Below are positions 27,394 to 37,168 of a DNA stretch of 64,000 nt, piece by piece (within the stretch, counting starts at the first letter, position 1; the number at the start of each line of letters is the position of its first letter). The stretch is from Fodinibius saliphilus. GTDB taxonomy: Bacteria > Bacteroidota > Rhodothermia > Balneolales > Balneolaceae. Position numbers and translations under genes: made by a program. The stretch spans positions 310,001 to 374,000 of the forward strand of contig NZ_VAWF01000003.1 in assembly GCF_005869845.1 (NCBI RefSeq), written 5' to 3'. The notes under the pieces are model-generated. The model saw only the letters and a program-made list of their open reading frames with translations, did no database searches and was not told the DNA's origin.

Positions 27394-28776
27394 CTATTTA
27401 TAGCTTTGATTCCATTCTTTGGCAATAAGAAAAGCCAACTCAAGACTTTGCTGGTAATTTAAGCGGGGATCGCAGTATGTTTCATAATTCTTATGCAGTT
27501 CCCCTTCATGTAAGCCTTTTGCACCGCCAACACATTCAGTAACGTTGTCACCGGTAAGCTCAAGATGAACTCCGCCGAGGTAGCTACCCTGCTCGCGGTG
27601 GATTGCAAAGGTTTTTCGAATTTCAGAAATAATAGCATCAAAATTACGTGTCTTGATATTATCATCAGTTGCAAAAGTGTTACCATGCATAGGGTCACAG
27701 CTCCATACTACTGGCATTCCTTCGTGTTTGATCCGTTTTATTAAATCTGGAAGGCCATCTTCAACCTGATCTTCCCCAAAACGGGTAATGAGTACGATTT
27801 TCCCCTGTTCGTGAATAGGGTTAAGCCGCTCAATTAGTTTGAGTGTATGATCCATATCATAGTTTGGCCCCATTTTAATACCAATGGGGTTTCGAATACC
27901 ACGCAGATATTCGACGTGGGCTCCGTCCAAGTCACGTGTTCTATTTCCTAACCACACCATATGGGCACTCAGGTTGTACCACCCCTGGCGTCGGGGTACA
28001 CGTTGTGTTTGTGCAGAATCATACCAGAGGTTAAGCCCTTCATGAGAGGTATATACATCAATTTTTTGGAGCGTATTAAACTGGTTAGGCGTGATGGTCT
28101 CCATAAAGTTTACTGCTTTCTGGATGGAGTTAACCATGGCCTCATACTCTTTGTAATACTCATTCTCCTGCATAAAGTCGAGCTCCCAGTATTCAGGGTG
28201 ATGCAAATCTGCAAATCCTTCATTAGAGAGCGCACGCAAGAAGTTGAGCGTTAGTGAAGACTTGTTATATCCCGTCAGTAAGCGTTTGGGATCGGGAATA
28301 CGCTGTTCAAGTTCAGGAGTAATGCTATTAATTAGGTCACCGCGATAATTTGGGATCTTTTCTCCATCAACAATTTCATAATCCCTAGAGCGAGGTTTAG
28401 CATACTGTCCGGCGATACGCCCCACGCGCACAACAGATGTCTCCATCTCGTGAATAAGGATGAAGCTCATCTGCATCAAAACCTTAAGTAGATTTACAAT
28501 CTTTGGAGATTTGCAGTCTGCAAAACTTTCGGCGCAGTCGCCTCCCTGTAATAGAAATCCTTTTCCAGCTGATACGTCGGCAAGGCGTTTTTTAAGCGCC
28601 TCAACTTCCCAAGACGTAATTAACGGAGGGTTATCTCTGAGCTGATCATATACCTCTTCCAGTTCTTCCTGATCAGGATAAGTAGGAAGTTGTTTAACAG
28701 GATAATCTTTCCAGGAAAGAGGAGACCAATCGTTGGGGTTTGCTACTTCGGGAGCCACAGTTCTTTTGGAGTACAT
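27394..28776 (-). CDS. Class II 3-deoxy-7-phosphoheptulonate (DAHP) synthase
   Basis: This 460-residue class II (plant/Mycobacterium-type) DAHP synthase condenses phosphoenolpyruvate and erythrose-4-phosphate in the first step of the shikimate pathway. Recognisable blocks: SWKDYPVKQLPTYPD near the start, LLQGGDCAESF with the metal-ligand Cys, VRVGRIAGQYAKPRS for phosphate binding, GIKMGP, and PVVWSCDPMHGNT. The length matches the class. No aromatic-pathway gene is adjacent. Allosteric control by aromatic amino acids is common in the class but cannot be read from the sequence. Confidence 0.95.
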   Translation of the reverse strand: MYSKRTVAPEVANPNDWSPLSWKDYPVKQLPTYPDQEELEEVYDQLRDNPPLITSWEVEALKKRLADVSAGKGFLLQGGDCAESFADCKSPKIVNLLKVLMQMSFILIHEMETSVVRVGRIAGQYAKPRSRDYEIVDGEKIPNYRGDLINSITPELEQRIPDPKRLLTGYNKSSLTLNFLRALSNEGFADLHHPEYWELDFMQENEYYKEYEAMVNSIQKAVNFMETITPNQFNTLQKIDVYTSHEGLNLWYDSAQTQRVPRRQGWYNLSAHMVWLGNRTRDLDGAHVEYLRGIRNPIGIKMGPNYDMDHTLKLIERLNPIHEQGKIVLITRFGEDQVEDGLPDLIKRIKHEGMPVVWSCDPMHGNTFATDDNIKTRNFDAIISEIRKTFAIHREQGSYLGGVHLELTGDNVTECVGGAKGLHEGELHKNYETYCDPRLNYQQSLELAFLIAKEWNQSYK

Positions 28777-28894
28777 TGTAAATATTATTCTGAGTACATT
28801 CTAATAAGCCCTAAGGATACCGAAATATGTGCTTAGGAGCAATTGAAATGGGATTATAGTTTGTTAAAAGGATTTTGATATACATAAGTGGTAG

Positions 28895-29941
28895 TTAGCT
28901 TAATGGTTCCATCACAAATATTCCCTGTTTATTGATGTAACCATACTTGTTGCCCAGCTTAACCATTGCCATGCCTGACTGAAAATCCCAAGCTAGATCA
29001 TAAATGGGTTCGGTTATCATATTACCCTTGGTATCAACAAAGCCAAACTTATTATTAAGCTTAATACGGGCAATGCCTTCATGAAAGCTAAATGCTTTAT
29101 CGAAACGAGGTTCGATAACAAATGTTCCACGCTTGTTAATGAATCCGTACTTCTTTTTTTCAAGGTTATTATTATCCTGCGGCATGGCAACTACAGCTTT
29201 GCCCTCAGAAAAGGGTTGGGCCTCTAAAAATGTAGAGGCAATTAGAATAGCTCCATTGGTATTGATATATCCCCATTGCTTGTATTTAAGTTGAACAGGA
29301 GCCAGTCCTTCAGAAAAGGATTTTGCCTTGGTGTAAGTTGGGTTAATAACCGTCTTTCCCTCTTTGTTAATGTATCCCCACTCTTTGTGGGCTGGTGTTT
29401 GAACAAGGGCTAAGCCATGATTAAAACTTTTAGCAGCGCTAAATTTTAATGGAATAGCATAATCTCCATTCGTATTAATGTATCCCCAAGGCCCATTTTT
29501 CTGTTTTTGAACAGCGGCAAGTCCTTTATGGAAAGAACGGGCTTCATAAAATTGAGGTTTGATAACATAATTACCAGTTCGGTCTATGAAGCCAAAGTGA
29601 CCGTTCTTTTGAACCAGAGCCATGCCTTCTTGGAAAGGTTTGGCGTGGTCAAACTGAGGTTTTATTGCTACTTCACCATTATAATCTATATAGCCTATTG
29701 CACCAAAGAAATTGATTGCAGCTAAACCTTCTGAAAATTGATAGGGCCAAAGCCTGCTATTTAAAAACCGAAACTTGGCAGATATCTGTGGGTTTAAATT
29801 ATCATCCAGAAAACCAACCTGATTGTTCTTGACAAACGGATAAAGTGTTGGTTCACCAGTCGCGGGTGTTTGAGTTGTTTTGCAAGAAATAAATATGATT
29901 AGTGCTGATATAATAATCCCTTTGAATAATAAATTACGCAT
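28895..29941 (-). CDS. WG-repeat lipoprotein
   Basis: A 348-residue protein made almost wholly of WG (KWG) repeats, after a lipoprotein signal with C20 (FISC) as acceptor. I count about nine units centred on G-(F/Y)-I-(D/N)-x-x-G, for example GYIDYNG, GFIDRTG, GYINTNG and GYINKEG. They are spaced about 35-40 residues apart with alternating F-x-x-G-(L/M)-A motifs. The first unit is degenerate. Such repeats form beta structures and are thought to bind proteins; the function is unknown. It is a single gene, probably displayed in the envelope. Confidence 0.88.
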   Translation of the reverse strand: MRNLLFKGIIISALIIFISCKTTQTPATGEPTLYPFVKNNQVGFLDDNLNPQISAKFRFLNSRLWPYQFSEGLAAINFFGAIGYIDYNGEVAIKPQFDHAKPFQEGMALVQKNGHFGFIDRTGNYVIKPQFYEARSFHKGLAAVQKQKNGPWGYINTNGDYAIPLKFSAAKSFNHGLALVQTPAHKEWGYINKEGKTVINPTYTKAKSFSEGLAPVQLKYKQWGYINTNGAILIASTFLEAQPFSEGKAVVAMPQDNNNLEKKKYGFINKRGTFVIEPRFDKAFSFHEGIARIKLNNKFGFVDTKGNMITEPIYDLAWDFQSGMAMVKLGNKYGYINKQGIFVMEPLS

Positions 29942-30029
29942 GGGAATAGTGTTGCTAATCTGTTTTAAGTACAGTTGTTAAGGTTTATTGTTGTTTTAAT
30001 GGGAACGGCCGACAAATGTTCCTGATAGG

Positions 30030-30683
30030 TTATGCCTTAAAAGCTGTTGAAGGAATAGTGTCACCCTTGTCTGTAATACTTTTATATGCTACAGCTGTTG
30101 CCATTGTTGTGAGCGGATATGTAAAGACAATACCCACTCCGAACAGTAGTATGCCCAAAATGTTAAGGGTAATGACTACTAATTGTAATAAAAAGAGTTC
30201 TAGAGTGAGGTTTTGTGACAAATCAAAACTCTTTTTTAACGCAGCGAAGGCTGATATCTCTTCTTCGATGATGATATGAGGATAGAATTGAAAGCGAACA
30301 AAAATGTAAATGCCAGGTACTACCAGAAGTAATAATCCCAAGGCCACGGCAATACCATAGAGAAAGCTGGCAACAAAATAGCTCAGAAATATTCTAAAGT
30401 TATTGAACATATCAGCTACTTCTACAAACTTATCTTGTACCAATAGTAACATGATTTTGATAAATCCCAGGCTTAAAAAAACCTGTACCAATGTTATGAC
30501 AAAAGAAACAATTTGAGATTCCATTGTTGGCTGCTCGGGGGCATACAACATAGAATATATCTTAGGTACTATACCGAGCACAAGAAAAGTTAGTGTTGCT
30601 CCTACAACGAAAGAGGCATATTTGCCGTATTTTGTTGTACTTATTTTAAAGAGTTTAACAAGGTCAATGGATAGGTCCTTCAT
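30030..30683 (-). CDS. Multi-pass membrane protein of unknown function
   Basis: This 217-residue integral membrane protein has about six hydrophobic segments (about 22-42, 57-80, 100-120, 120-138, 165-185 and 185-205). It carries a central VVPGIYIFVRFQFYPHIIIEE block, then a charged amphipathic helix, and LNILGILLFGVGIVFTYPL. This layout is shared by uncharacterised bacterial membrane proteins of the DUF975/YciC-like sort. No catalytic residues stand out. It is divergent from uvrA. Confidence 0.65.
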   Translation of the reverse strand: MKDLSIDLVKLFKISTTKYGKYASFVVGATLTFLVLGIVPKIYSMLYAPEQPTMESQIVSFVITLVQVFLSLGFIKIMLLLVQDKFVEVADMFNNFRIFLSYFVASFLYGIAVALGLLLLVVPGIYIFVRFQFYPHIIIEEEISAFAALKKSFDLSQNLTLELFLLQLVVITLNILGILLFGVGIVFTYPLTTMATAVAYKSITDKGDTIPSTAFKA

Positions 30684-30819
30684 CCAGATATATTATAGAA
30701 AAAATGTAGTTAAAAGTAGTGTTTCCTGATAGATAAATTTATCGGGAAATAAAGCTTCAAAAGATACGATTTATTCGTATTTTTTACAGTTTAATTAAAT
30801 CTAAAAATCTGGACGTACT

Positions 30820-33675
30820 TTGCGAGAAAATATAGTCATCCGCGGCGCGCGCGAACACAACCTCAAAAATGTTGATGTTAATATTCCCCGGGAGCAACTT
30901 GTCGTTGTGACCGGTATTTCAGGCTCTGGGAAGTCCTCTCTGGCTTTTGATACCATCTATGCAGAAGGCCAACGGCGATTTCTGGAATCCTTGTCAGCTT
31001 ATGCCAGGCAGTTCCTAGGTATGATGGAACGTCCCGAGGTGGATTTTATTGATGGATTATCGCCTGTAATATCAATTGATCAAAAAACGACTAACCGGAA
31101 TCCTCGTTCGACAGTGGGTACGGTTACAGAAATCTATGACTTTTTGCGATTGTTATATGCGCGCATAGGCGTGCCTTACTCTTGGAAGTCAGGTAACAAG
31201 ATGGAAAAGCAGACGGCTGATCAAGTTGTCTCTACTATTATGGATATGCCGGAAGGTACAAAAGCGTATTGCCTGGCGCCTGTTGTTCGGGGTAGAAAAG
31301 GCCATTATCGTGAACTTTTTGAACAAACGATGAAGCAAGGGTTTGTGCAGGTGCGCGTTGATGGAGAGCTGATGGACCTGGAAGAGGACATGAAGGTAGA
31401 TCGGTATAAAAGGCACAATATTGAGGTAGTTGTTGATCGATTTGTTATTAATACAAAGAGTGAGAAGCGTATTGCCGAGAGTGTTCGCTTAGCTCTTGAA
31501 ATGGCCGAAGGGAATGTGATCTTGTCAGTACCTAAAGAAAAGGATGGCGAAGTGGTTTTTAAGGATCATCTATATTCTCAAAACCTTTTTGATCCCGAAA
31601 GTGGATTAGCTTATGAAGATCCGGCTCCTAATATTTTTTCTTTTAATTCACCTTATGGCGCTTGCCAAAATTGTGATGGGTTGGGATATACTTATGATGT
31701 AGATCGCGATCTGGTAATCCCTAATAAAGAACAGACTATTGAAGAAGGAGCAATTCGGTTTTTGGGTGAACCGCGTGATATTTTTGCGTTTAAACAGCTT
31801 AATGCAGTTCTGGATACGTTGGATCTGGATTTTGAAACTCCTATCAAAGAGTTTTCGGATGAAGCTGTAGACCTTCTTTTTGAAGGGGGTGGGGATAAGA
31901 AATATGATGTAAATTACGATTTTCGACAAGATAATGTGACTTATAAACACTCCTTCAAGGGACTGCGAAAGATGATTCGCGAGCAGTACGAGGAGAGTAA
32001 GTCGAATAAAAAGCGCGACAAGGCAAAAGCATATATGGCTCGTATCGATTGCCCAGAGTGTGGCGGTGGACGGTTGAACAAGGAAGCTCTGTCTTACCGC
32101 ATTGATGATTACACAATCGATGAGTTGGTGAATATGGATATTACCACGCTCCGGACTACGATTAATAACCTGGAACTAACCGAACGTCAGCAAAAGATTG
32201 GAAGTCAGGTGCTCAAAGAGGTACGTGACCGTGTCGATTTTTTACTTAATGTTGGCCTCAACTATTTAACGTTGGATCGTGAAGCACAAACGCTGAGTGG
32301 CGGTGAGGCACAACGTATTCGGCTGGCTACCCAGATTGGAACCCAGTTGGTAGGGGTGCTATATATTTTGGATGAGCCAAGTATCGGGCTTCATCAGCGA
32401 GACAATGTTAAGCTGATAAAGTCTCTTGAAACCTTGCGGGATCTGGGTAACAGTGTGATCGTTGTAGAACACGATCGGGAAACTATTGAGGCTGCAGATT
32501 ATGTGCTTGATCTGGGACCGGGAGCCGGAGAATATGGAGGTGAAATTGTTACGGAAGGGAAGCCCGAAGATCTTGACCCAGATTCTATGACCGCTAAATT
32601 CTTGAAGGATGAGGAAGTAGTTCCTTATCCTGATGAACGTCGCGAGGGGAATGGGAAATCAGTAGGGCTCGAAAATGTACGCGGGCATAATCTAAAAAAC
32701 CTGGATGTTGAAATTCCACTTGGCAAGTTTATCTGTGTTACGGGGGTGAGCGGAAGTGGTAAAAGTTCACTTATTAACCAGACGTTGGAACCCATTTTGT
32801 CTTCCGAATTTTATAATTCTAAGTCAGTACCTCTACCATATGATGAGGTACATGGAATTGATAATCTGGACAAGATTATTTCTGTGGATCAAAGCCCTAT
32901 TGGGCGAACACCTCGATCAAATCCCGGAACGTATACCAAGGTATTTGATCATATTCGAAAGCTGTTTGCTGAACTGCCTGAATCTAAGATTCGGGGATAT
33001 GACCAAGGGCGGTTTTCCTTTAATGTGAAAGGAGGTAGATGTGAGGCTTGTAACGGAGATGGGGTTCGAAAGATTGAGATGAACTTTTTGCCCGATGTAT
33101 ATGTGGATTGTGAGACGTGCAATGGCGCACGTTACAACCGCGAAACACTGGAAATCTATTACAGAGAAAAAAATATATCTGATGTGTTAAATATGTCGGT
33201 TAATGAAGCTCATGATTTCTTTGATTCTGTTCCTGCTATTAACCGTATACTGGGGACTCTCGTTGATGTAGGATTGGGTTACCTGCGCCTTGGTCAACCA
33301 AGTACTACGCTCTCGGGAGGTGAGGCACAACGAATTAAACTTGCACGAGAGCTGGCTAAAGTAGGTACCGGTGATACGCTATATATTTTGGATGAGCCCA
33401 CAACCGGCTTACATTTTCAGGATGTTCGCATGCTTGTAGATGTAATTCAACAGCTGGTTGATAAAGGTAATACCGTTATTGTTATTGAGCATAACCTTGA
33501 TCTCATTAAAGCTGCTGACTGGATTCTTGATTTAGGCCCGGAAGGTGGGGTAGGAGGTGGAGAAATAATTACACAGGGAACGCCCGAAGAAGTCGCGGAA
33601 GTAGAAGAAAGCTATACTGGTCAGTACTTGAAAGAGGAGTTTGAGCGAGAAGAAAAGCAGAAGGTGAAAACTTAG
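30820..33675 (+). CDS. uvrA: Excinuclease ABC subunit A
   Basis: This 951-residue UvrA is the damage sensor of nucleotide excision repair. The first ATPase has Walker [10 protein letters not shown] (32-40), a C-x2-C zinc module (CQNCDG and CPECGG) and [12 protein letters not shown]. The second ATPase repeats these with [19 protein letters not shown] with [10 protein letters not shown] (the DNA-contacting zinc finger), [12 protein letters not shown] and [10 protein letters not shown]. The start is TTG at 30820, because an in-frame stop at 30802-30804 leaves no ATG between it and the conserved [13 protein letters not shown] small stem with a T-run lies 35-55 bases upstream. uvrB and uvrC are not nearby. 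Confidence 0.97.
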   Translation: MRENIVIRGAREHNLKNVDVNIPREQLVVVTGISGSGKSSLAFDTIYAEGQRRFLESLSAYARQFLGMMERPEVDFIDGLSPVISIDQKTTNRNPRSTVGTVTEIYDFLRLLYARIGVPYSWKSGNKMEKQTADQVVSTIMDMPEGTKAYCLAPVVRGRKGHYRELFEQTMKQGFVQVRVDGELMDLEEDMKVDRYKRHNIEVVVDRFVINTKSEKRIAESVRLALEMAEGNVILSVPKEKDGEVVFKDHLYSQNLFDPESGLAYEDPAPNIFSFNSPYGACQNCDGLGYTYDVDRDLVIPNKEQTIEEGAIRFLGEPRDIFAFKQLNAVLDTLDLDFETPIKEFSDEAVDLLFEGGGDKKYDVNYDFRQDNVTYKHSFKGLRKMIREQYEESKSNKKRDKAKAYMARIDCPECGGGRLNKEALSYRIDDYTIDELVNMDITTLRTTINNLELTERQQKIGSQVLKEVRDRVDFLLNVGLNYLTLDREAQTLSGGEAQRIRLATQIGTQLVGVLYILDEPSIGLHQRDNVKLIKSLETLRDLGNSVIVVEHDRETIEAADYVLDLGPGAGEYGGEIVTEGKPEDLDPDSMTAKFLKDEEVVPYPDERREGNGKSVGLENVRGHNLKNLDVEIPLGKFICVTGVSGSGKSSLINQTLEPILSSEFYNSKSVPLPYDEVHGIDNLDKIISVDQSPIGRTPRSNPGTYTKVFDHIRKLFAELPESKIRGYDQGRFSFNVKGGRCEACNGDGVRKIEMNFLPDVYVDCETCNGARYNRETLEIYYREKNISDVLNMSVNEAHDFFDSVPAINRILGTLVDVGLGYLRLGQPSTTLSGGEAQRIKLARELAKVGTGDTLYILDEPTTGLHFQDVRMLVDVIQQLVDKGNTVIVIEHNLDLIKAADWILDLGPEGGVGGGEIITQGTPEEVAEVEESYTGQYLKEEFEREEKQKVKT

Positions 33676-33883
33676 TACCACTGTTCGTTCAGTAGCTAAG
33701 GTTAGCAGTCAGATTGTTAGTTCTGCCAGTCCTTCTTATTTTAAATTTGAAAATTTTAAGCTCTGAATCTTATTTACTTAGTTATTTTTGAAAAAGAATA
33801 AAAACTTAGATAGAGTACTTTTCAATCAGATGATATTGATTGGTTGAAGCAGTAAAATTATTACTAAATATCAATTATAGAAT

Positions 33884-35071
33884 ATGGGTAAAAAAATTAA
33901 GCAGCGTTTACAAGGAGAATTGAAAGAGTTAAAAGAAGAAGGCCTTTATAAAGAGGAAAGAATTATAACTACTCCCCAAGGAGCGGTTATTAAAACGGAC
34001 CAAGGGAAAGAAGTTATAAACTTTTGTTCCAATAATTATTTAGGGCTGTCCTCGCATCCCCGGGTGTTAGAGGCCGCTAAAAAAACGATTGATGAATACG
34101 GTTATGGAATGTCATCAGTCCGGTTTATCTGCGGTACGCAAACTATTCACAAAGAATTGGAGGAAAAGCTAGCCGAATTTTTGGGTACCGATGATGCTAT
34201 TTTGTATGCTGCAGCTTTTGATGCTAATGGAGGTATCTTTGAACCGTTGCTTGGTCCGGAAGATGCTATTATATCGGACCGCCTGAACCATGCTTCTATT
34301 ATCGATGGGGTGCGGCTGTGTAAGGCTCAACGTTATGTATATGAGCATAACAATATGGATGCCCTGGAAGAGAAGTTAAAAGAAGCTTCAGATGCCGAAG
34401 TAAAAGTTATTGCTACCGATGGCGTCTTTTCTATGGATGGAACTATAGCACAGCTTGATAAAATTTGTGATTTAGCTGACAAATACGATGCTCTGGTGAT
34501 GTCGGATGAGTGCCATGCTACTGGCTTCATCGGAGAAACCGGTCGCGGTGTACATGAGTACCGTGATGTTATGGGGCGAATTGATATTATTACTGGAACC
34601 CTTGGTAAGGCATTGGGTGGTGCATCAGGTGGATTTACTGCTGCGCGACAAGAGATCGTAGATATGCTTCGCCAAAAATCACGGCCCTATCTCTTCTCCA
34701 ATACACTTGCACCTTCAATAACAGGAGCCTCTATTGAAGTGCTGGAGTTGTTAAGTGAAACTACAGAACTTCGAGACAAGCTGGAAGAGAATACTACATA
34801 TTTCAGGCAAAAGATGACCGAAGCCGGTTTTGATATCAAAGATGGGTCGCATCCCATAGTGCCTATTATGTTATATGATGCTAAAAAGGCTCAAAAGTAT
34901 GCGGAACGTTTGTTAGATAAAGGGATATATGTTATCGGTTTTTATTACCCGGTAGTTCCTAAAGGAGAAGCTCGTATTAGGGTTCAGCTTTCTGCCGCAC
35001 ACGAACGAGAGCATTTAGATCAGGCGATTAAAGCCTTTACGGAAGTTCAAGAAGAAATCGAAGAAGCATAG
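33884..35071 (+). CDS. kbl: Glycine C-acetyltransferase (2-amino-3-ketobutyrate CoA ligase)
   Basis: This is a 395-residue PLP enzyme of the alpha-oxoamine synthase family. It cleaves 2-amino-3-ketobutyrate with CoA to glycine and acetyl-CoA. The PLP lysine is K242 in GTLGKALGG, with D208 and H211 in SDECHATGF supporting the cofactor. The N-terminal block [15 protein letters not shown] is the family hallmark. Other family members (BioF, HemA, SPT) are less likely, because the next gene, 13 bases downstream, encodes an SDR-type threonine dehydrogenase that supplies its substrate. Confidence 0.95.
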   Translation: MGKKIKQRLQGELKELKEEGLYKEERIITTPQGAVIKTDQGKEVINFCSNNYLGLSSHPRVLEAAKKTIDEYGYGMSSVRFICGTQTIHKELEEKLAEFLGTDDAILYAAAFDANGGIFEPLLGPEDAIISDRLNHASIIDGVRLCKAQRYVYEHNNMDALEEKLKEASDAEVKVIATDGVFSMDGTIAQLDKICDLADKYDALVMSDECHATGFIGETGRGVHEYRDVMGRIDIITGTLGKALGGASGGFTAARQEIVDMLRQKSRPYLFSNTLAPSITGASIEVLELLSETTELRDKLEENTTYFRQKMTEAGFDIKDGSHPIVPIMLYDAKKAQKYAERLLDKGIYVIGFYYPVVPKGEARIRVQLSAAHEREHLDQAIKAFTEVQEEIEEA

Positions 35072-35084
35072 TTGATATAATAAT

Positions 35085-36053
35085 ATGGGTACGATTTTAA
35101 TTACGGGTGCTTGTGGACAACTGGGAAGCGAGCTTACTGAAAAACTGCGTTCAATTTATGGCACAGAAGAGGTAATTGCTTCGGATATTCAAGAACCTCC
35201 GGAGCGTATTGCCGAGGGTCCTTTTAAATATATTGATGTGATGGACAAAGACGCCCTTGAAAAAGCAGTTGAAGAGAATGATGTTTCTCAGATTTACCAT
35301 CTGGCAGCGTTATTGTCTGCTAAAGCTGAGCAAAATATCGAGTTAGGGTGGAAGCTCAATATGGATGGGTTATTAAATGTGCTGAACCTGGCGAAAGAAA
35401 AATCGCTGGATAAGGTGTTTTGGCCCAGTTCCATAGCTGTTTTTGGCCCTGATGCCCCCAGCAAACGTACTGGGCAAAACGTAGCTCTAAATCCAACCAC
35501 TGTTTATGGTATCAGTAAAATGGCCGGCGAACAATGGTGTTCATATTTCCATGAAAATTTTGGAGTAGATGTACGCAGTTTGCGATATCCTGGTTTAATT
35601 GGTTATAAGTCACTCCCCGGTGGCGGTACCACTGATTATGCGGTGGATATTCATTATAAAGCACTCAAAAACGAACCATTCAGCTGTTTTTTGGATAAGG
35701 ATAATGCATTGCCGATGATGTATATGGAAGATGCGGTAGATGCAACTATTCAATTAATGCAGGCCGATGAAAATGATATAAAAATACGAACAAGCTATAA
35801 TTTATCGGCTATTAGTTTTACACCCCGGGAAATTGCAGAAGCTATTACAAAGCATATTCCCGGATTTGAGATCAGTTATGACCCCGATTACCGCAAGAAA
35901 ATTGCTGATTCTTGGCCCGACTCTATTGATGATAGTGCGGCGCGTGAACAGTGGGGATGGGAGCATGCCTATGATCTGGATAAAATGGTTGAAGATATGT
36001 TGGCAAACATACCAAATGAAAATCCCGATCTGTTAAAAGCAAGTGAAGCTTGA
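35085..36053 (+). CDS. SDR-type L-threonine 3-dehydrogenase
   Basis: This 322-residue NAD-dependent extended SDR protein has a Rossmann motif GACGQLG at 8-14, S115/S116 and Y141-x3-K145 as catalytic residues. It resembles the short-chain L-threonine dehydrogenases known from Bacteroidota, such as Flavobacterium frigidimaris, which oxidise threonine to 2-amino-3-ketobutyrate. It directly follows kbl, so the pair forms a complete threonine-to-glycine route. An intrinsic terminator ends the operon. A UDP-sugar epimerase is the other possibility by fold, but context argues against it. Confidence 0.9.
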   Translation: MGTILITGACGQLGSELTEKLRSIYGTEEVIASDIQEPPERIAEGPFKYIDVMDKDALEKAVEENDVSQIYHLAALLSAKAEQNIELGWKLNMDGLLNVLNLAKEKSLDKVFWPSSIAVFGPDAPSKRTGQNVALNPTTVYGISKMAGEQWCSYFHENFGVDVRSLRYPGLIGYKSLPGGGTTDYAVDIHYKALKNEPFSCFLDKDNALPMMYMEDAVDATIQLMQADENDIKIRTSYNLSAISFTPREIAEAITKHIPGFEISYDPDYRKKIADSWPDSIDDSAAREQWGWEHAYDLDKMVEDMLANIPNENPDLLKASEA

Positions 36054-36084
36054 TGCCTTCTTGTTAATATCCCAAAGAGGATTT

Positions 36085-36127
36085 AGCCCGAAAACAGAAT
36101 CTATGTAGCTGTTTTCGGGCTTTATTA
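36085..36127 (+). terminator. Intrinsic terminator of the kbl-threonine dehydrogenase operon
   Basis: A perfect 13-base stem (AGCCCGAAAACAG at 36085-36097, complement at 36109-36121) has an 11-base loop and is followed by TTATTATTT. It begins 32 bases past the stop. Confidence 0.9.
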
Positions 36128-36180
36128 TTTGGCATACTAGATTAGTTTCCACATCTTAAAATAAATACTTCCACCAAATA

Positions 36181-36187
36181 AGGAGGT
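36181..36187 (+). promoter_or_regulatory. Consensus Shine-Dalgarno site (AGGAGGT)
   Basis: A perfect AGGAGGT lies 5 bases before the ATG at 36193. Most genes in this window have no clear site, so this one fixes the start of the 68-residue protein and suggests strong translation. Confidence 0.8.
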
Positions 36188-36192
36188 CTACA

Positions 36193-36399
36193 ATGAGGTT
36201 TTTCTATGAGTGTTTAGCAGTATTTATTGTTCTGTCAATTCTATTAACAGCAGGCGTTGAATGGATTTTTGATCCGCAGATTCCGCTTCAGGCAACGATG
36301 TTGTTTACAGTCTTTATGGGTCTGTTGCTCACCTTGTTCTATGGCTGGATTGCTGAAGTATATGTTTATAAACGGCAGCCAGAGTTAGAGGATAGTTAA
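36193..36399 (+). CDS. Small two-helix membrane protein
   Basis: This 68-residue protein has two hydrophobic segments (about 5-25 and 34-58) and a short charged tail (YKRQPELEDS). The start is fixed by the consensus ribosome site just upstream. I recognise no family. It lies alone between the threonine operon terminator and the unknown exported protein, and may be transcribed with the latter. The function is unknown. Confidence 0.75.
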   Translation: MRFFYECLAVFIVLSILLTAGVEWIFDPQIPLQATMLFTVFMGLLLTLFYGWIAEVYVYKRQPELEDS

Positions 36400-36525
36400 C
36401 AGTCGATTTATACGGGATAATTATGTCCGGGTACTTGCGACTTTATGTTAGTGGTATGTCTTTTATTTCAGCTTATTAAGAAATCATTTGTCCCACTCTT
36501 TGTTTCTCCCTATTTTCTGCCACTG

Positions 36526-37074
36526 ATGAAACGATTCCGTACACATATTGTGCAGTTCATAATTGTACTGCTTATCTGCAGTGGCTTTAGCCTTTCGATG
36601 GTACAGCCTATACAAGCAAAGCATACAACAAGTGCTTTTGCGGATTGGTTAAGTACAATGACTACCACAGGAAATGGGGCTGACCTTCAGCAAGAGCTGG
36701 AAAGCTTACGCCAGTCTGGTGACCATCTTGATAAAGTTATCGAAAAAGCATCTCACATTGTTAGTAAGAACAATGAAGAGTTCTCTTTTTCGTATGACAA
36801 ATCCATGGCTTCACAGCAGTTATACCAGATGTTGCTTATTGAGTGGAATCAGTTTCAGACAGGTGACGAGATGTCAAGTATTCCTGTGCAACAGACCGTA
36901 AAGTCATTATATTCTGTTAATACAGACAAAAATCCTTTCAATAGTACCGCAAGCACCTTTTCTCATAAGCATAACAAGCTGTTGCAGCAAGTAGGGCAAG
37001 CTCTTGTGTTTAAGAAATGCTTTTCCATTGTGTTAATACCAATGGTTGATAGCATTGCCATAGGTGCTCCGTAG
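36526..37074 (+). CDS. Exported protein of unknown function
   Basis: From the ATG at 36526 the protein has about 182 residues. Its signal peptide (about 1-32, MKRFRTHIVQF then a hydrophobic core ending IQA) is followed by a mostly helical, polar domain. The same frame stays open back to 36445, but that extension would bury the signal peptide. No domain is recognised. Part of the middle (LQQELESLRQSGDHLDKVIEKASHI, residues about 53-77) looks amphipathic. It precedes secD by 94 bases on the same strand; any link to export is only positional. Confidence 0.6.
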   Translation: MKRFRTHIVQFIIVLLICSGFSLSMVQPIQAKHTTSAFADWLSTMTTTGNGADLQQELESLRQSGDHLDKVIEKASHIVSKNNEEFSFSYDKSMASQQLYQMLLIEWNQFQTGDEMSSIPVQQTVKSLYSVNTDKNPFNSTASTFSHKHNKLLQQVGQALVFKKCFSIVLIPMVDSIAIGAP

Positions 37075-37168
37075 AAAGTCCACTCTTTTATAAATATGTA
37101 ATGCTCCTGCAGTTTGGGAGTACCTTCTTATTTGAAACGCAATTCTAAAAATTTTAAGACGATTTATT

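Noticed and set aside
28895-29941. WG-repeat DNA as a CRISPR-like or tandem DNA repeat
   Set aside because: The periodicity is at protein level with divergent codons; there are no identical DNA repeats with spacers.
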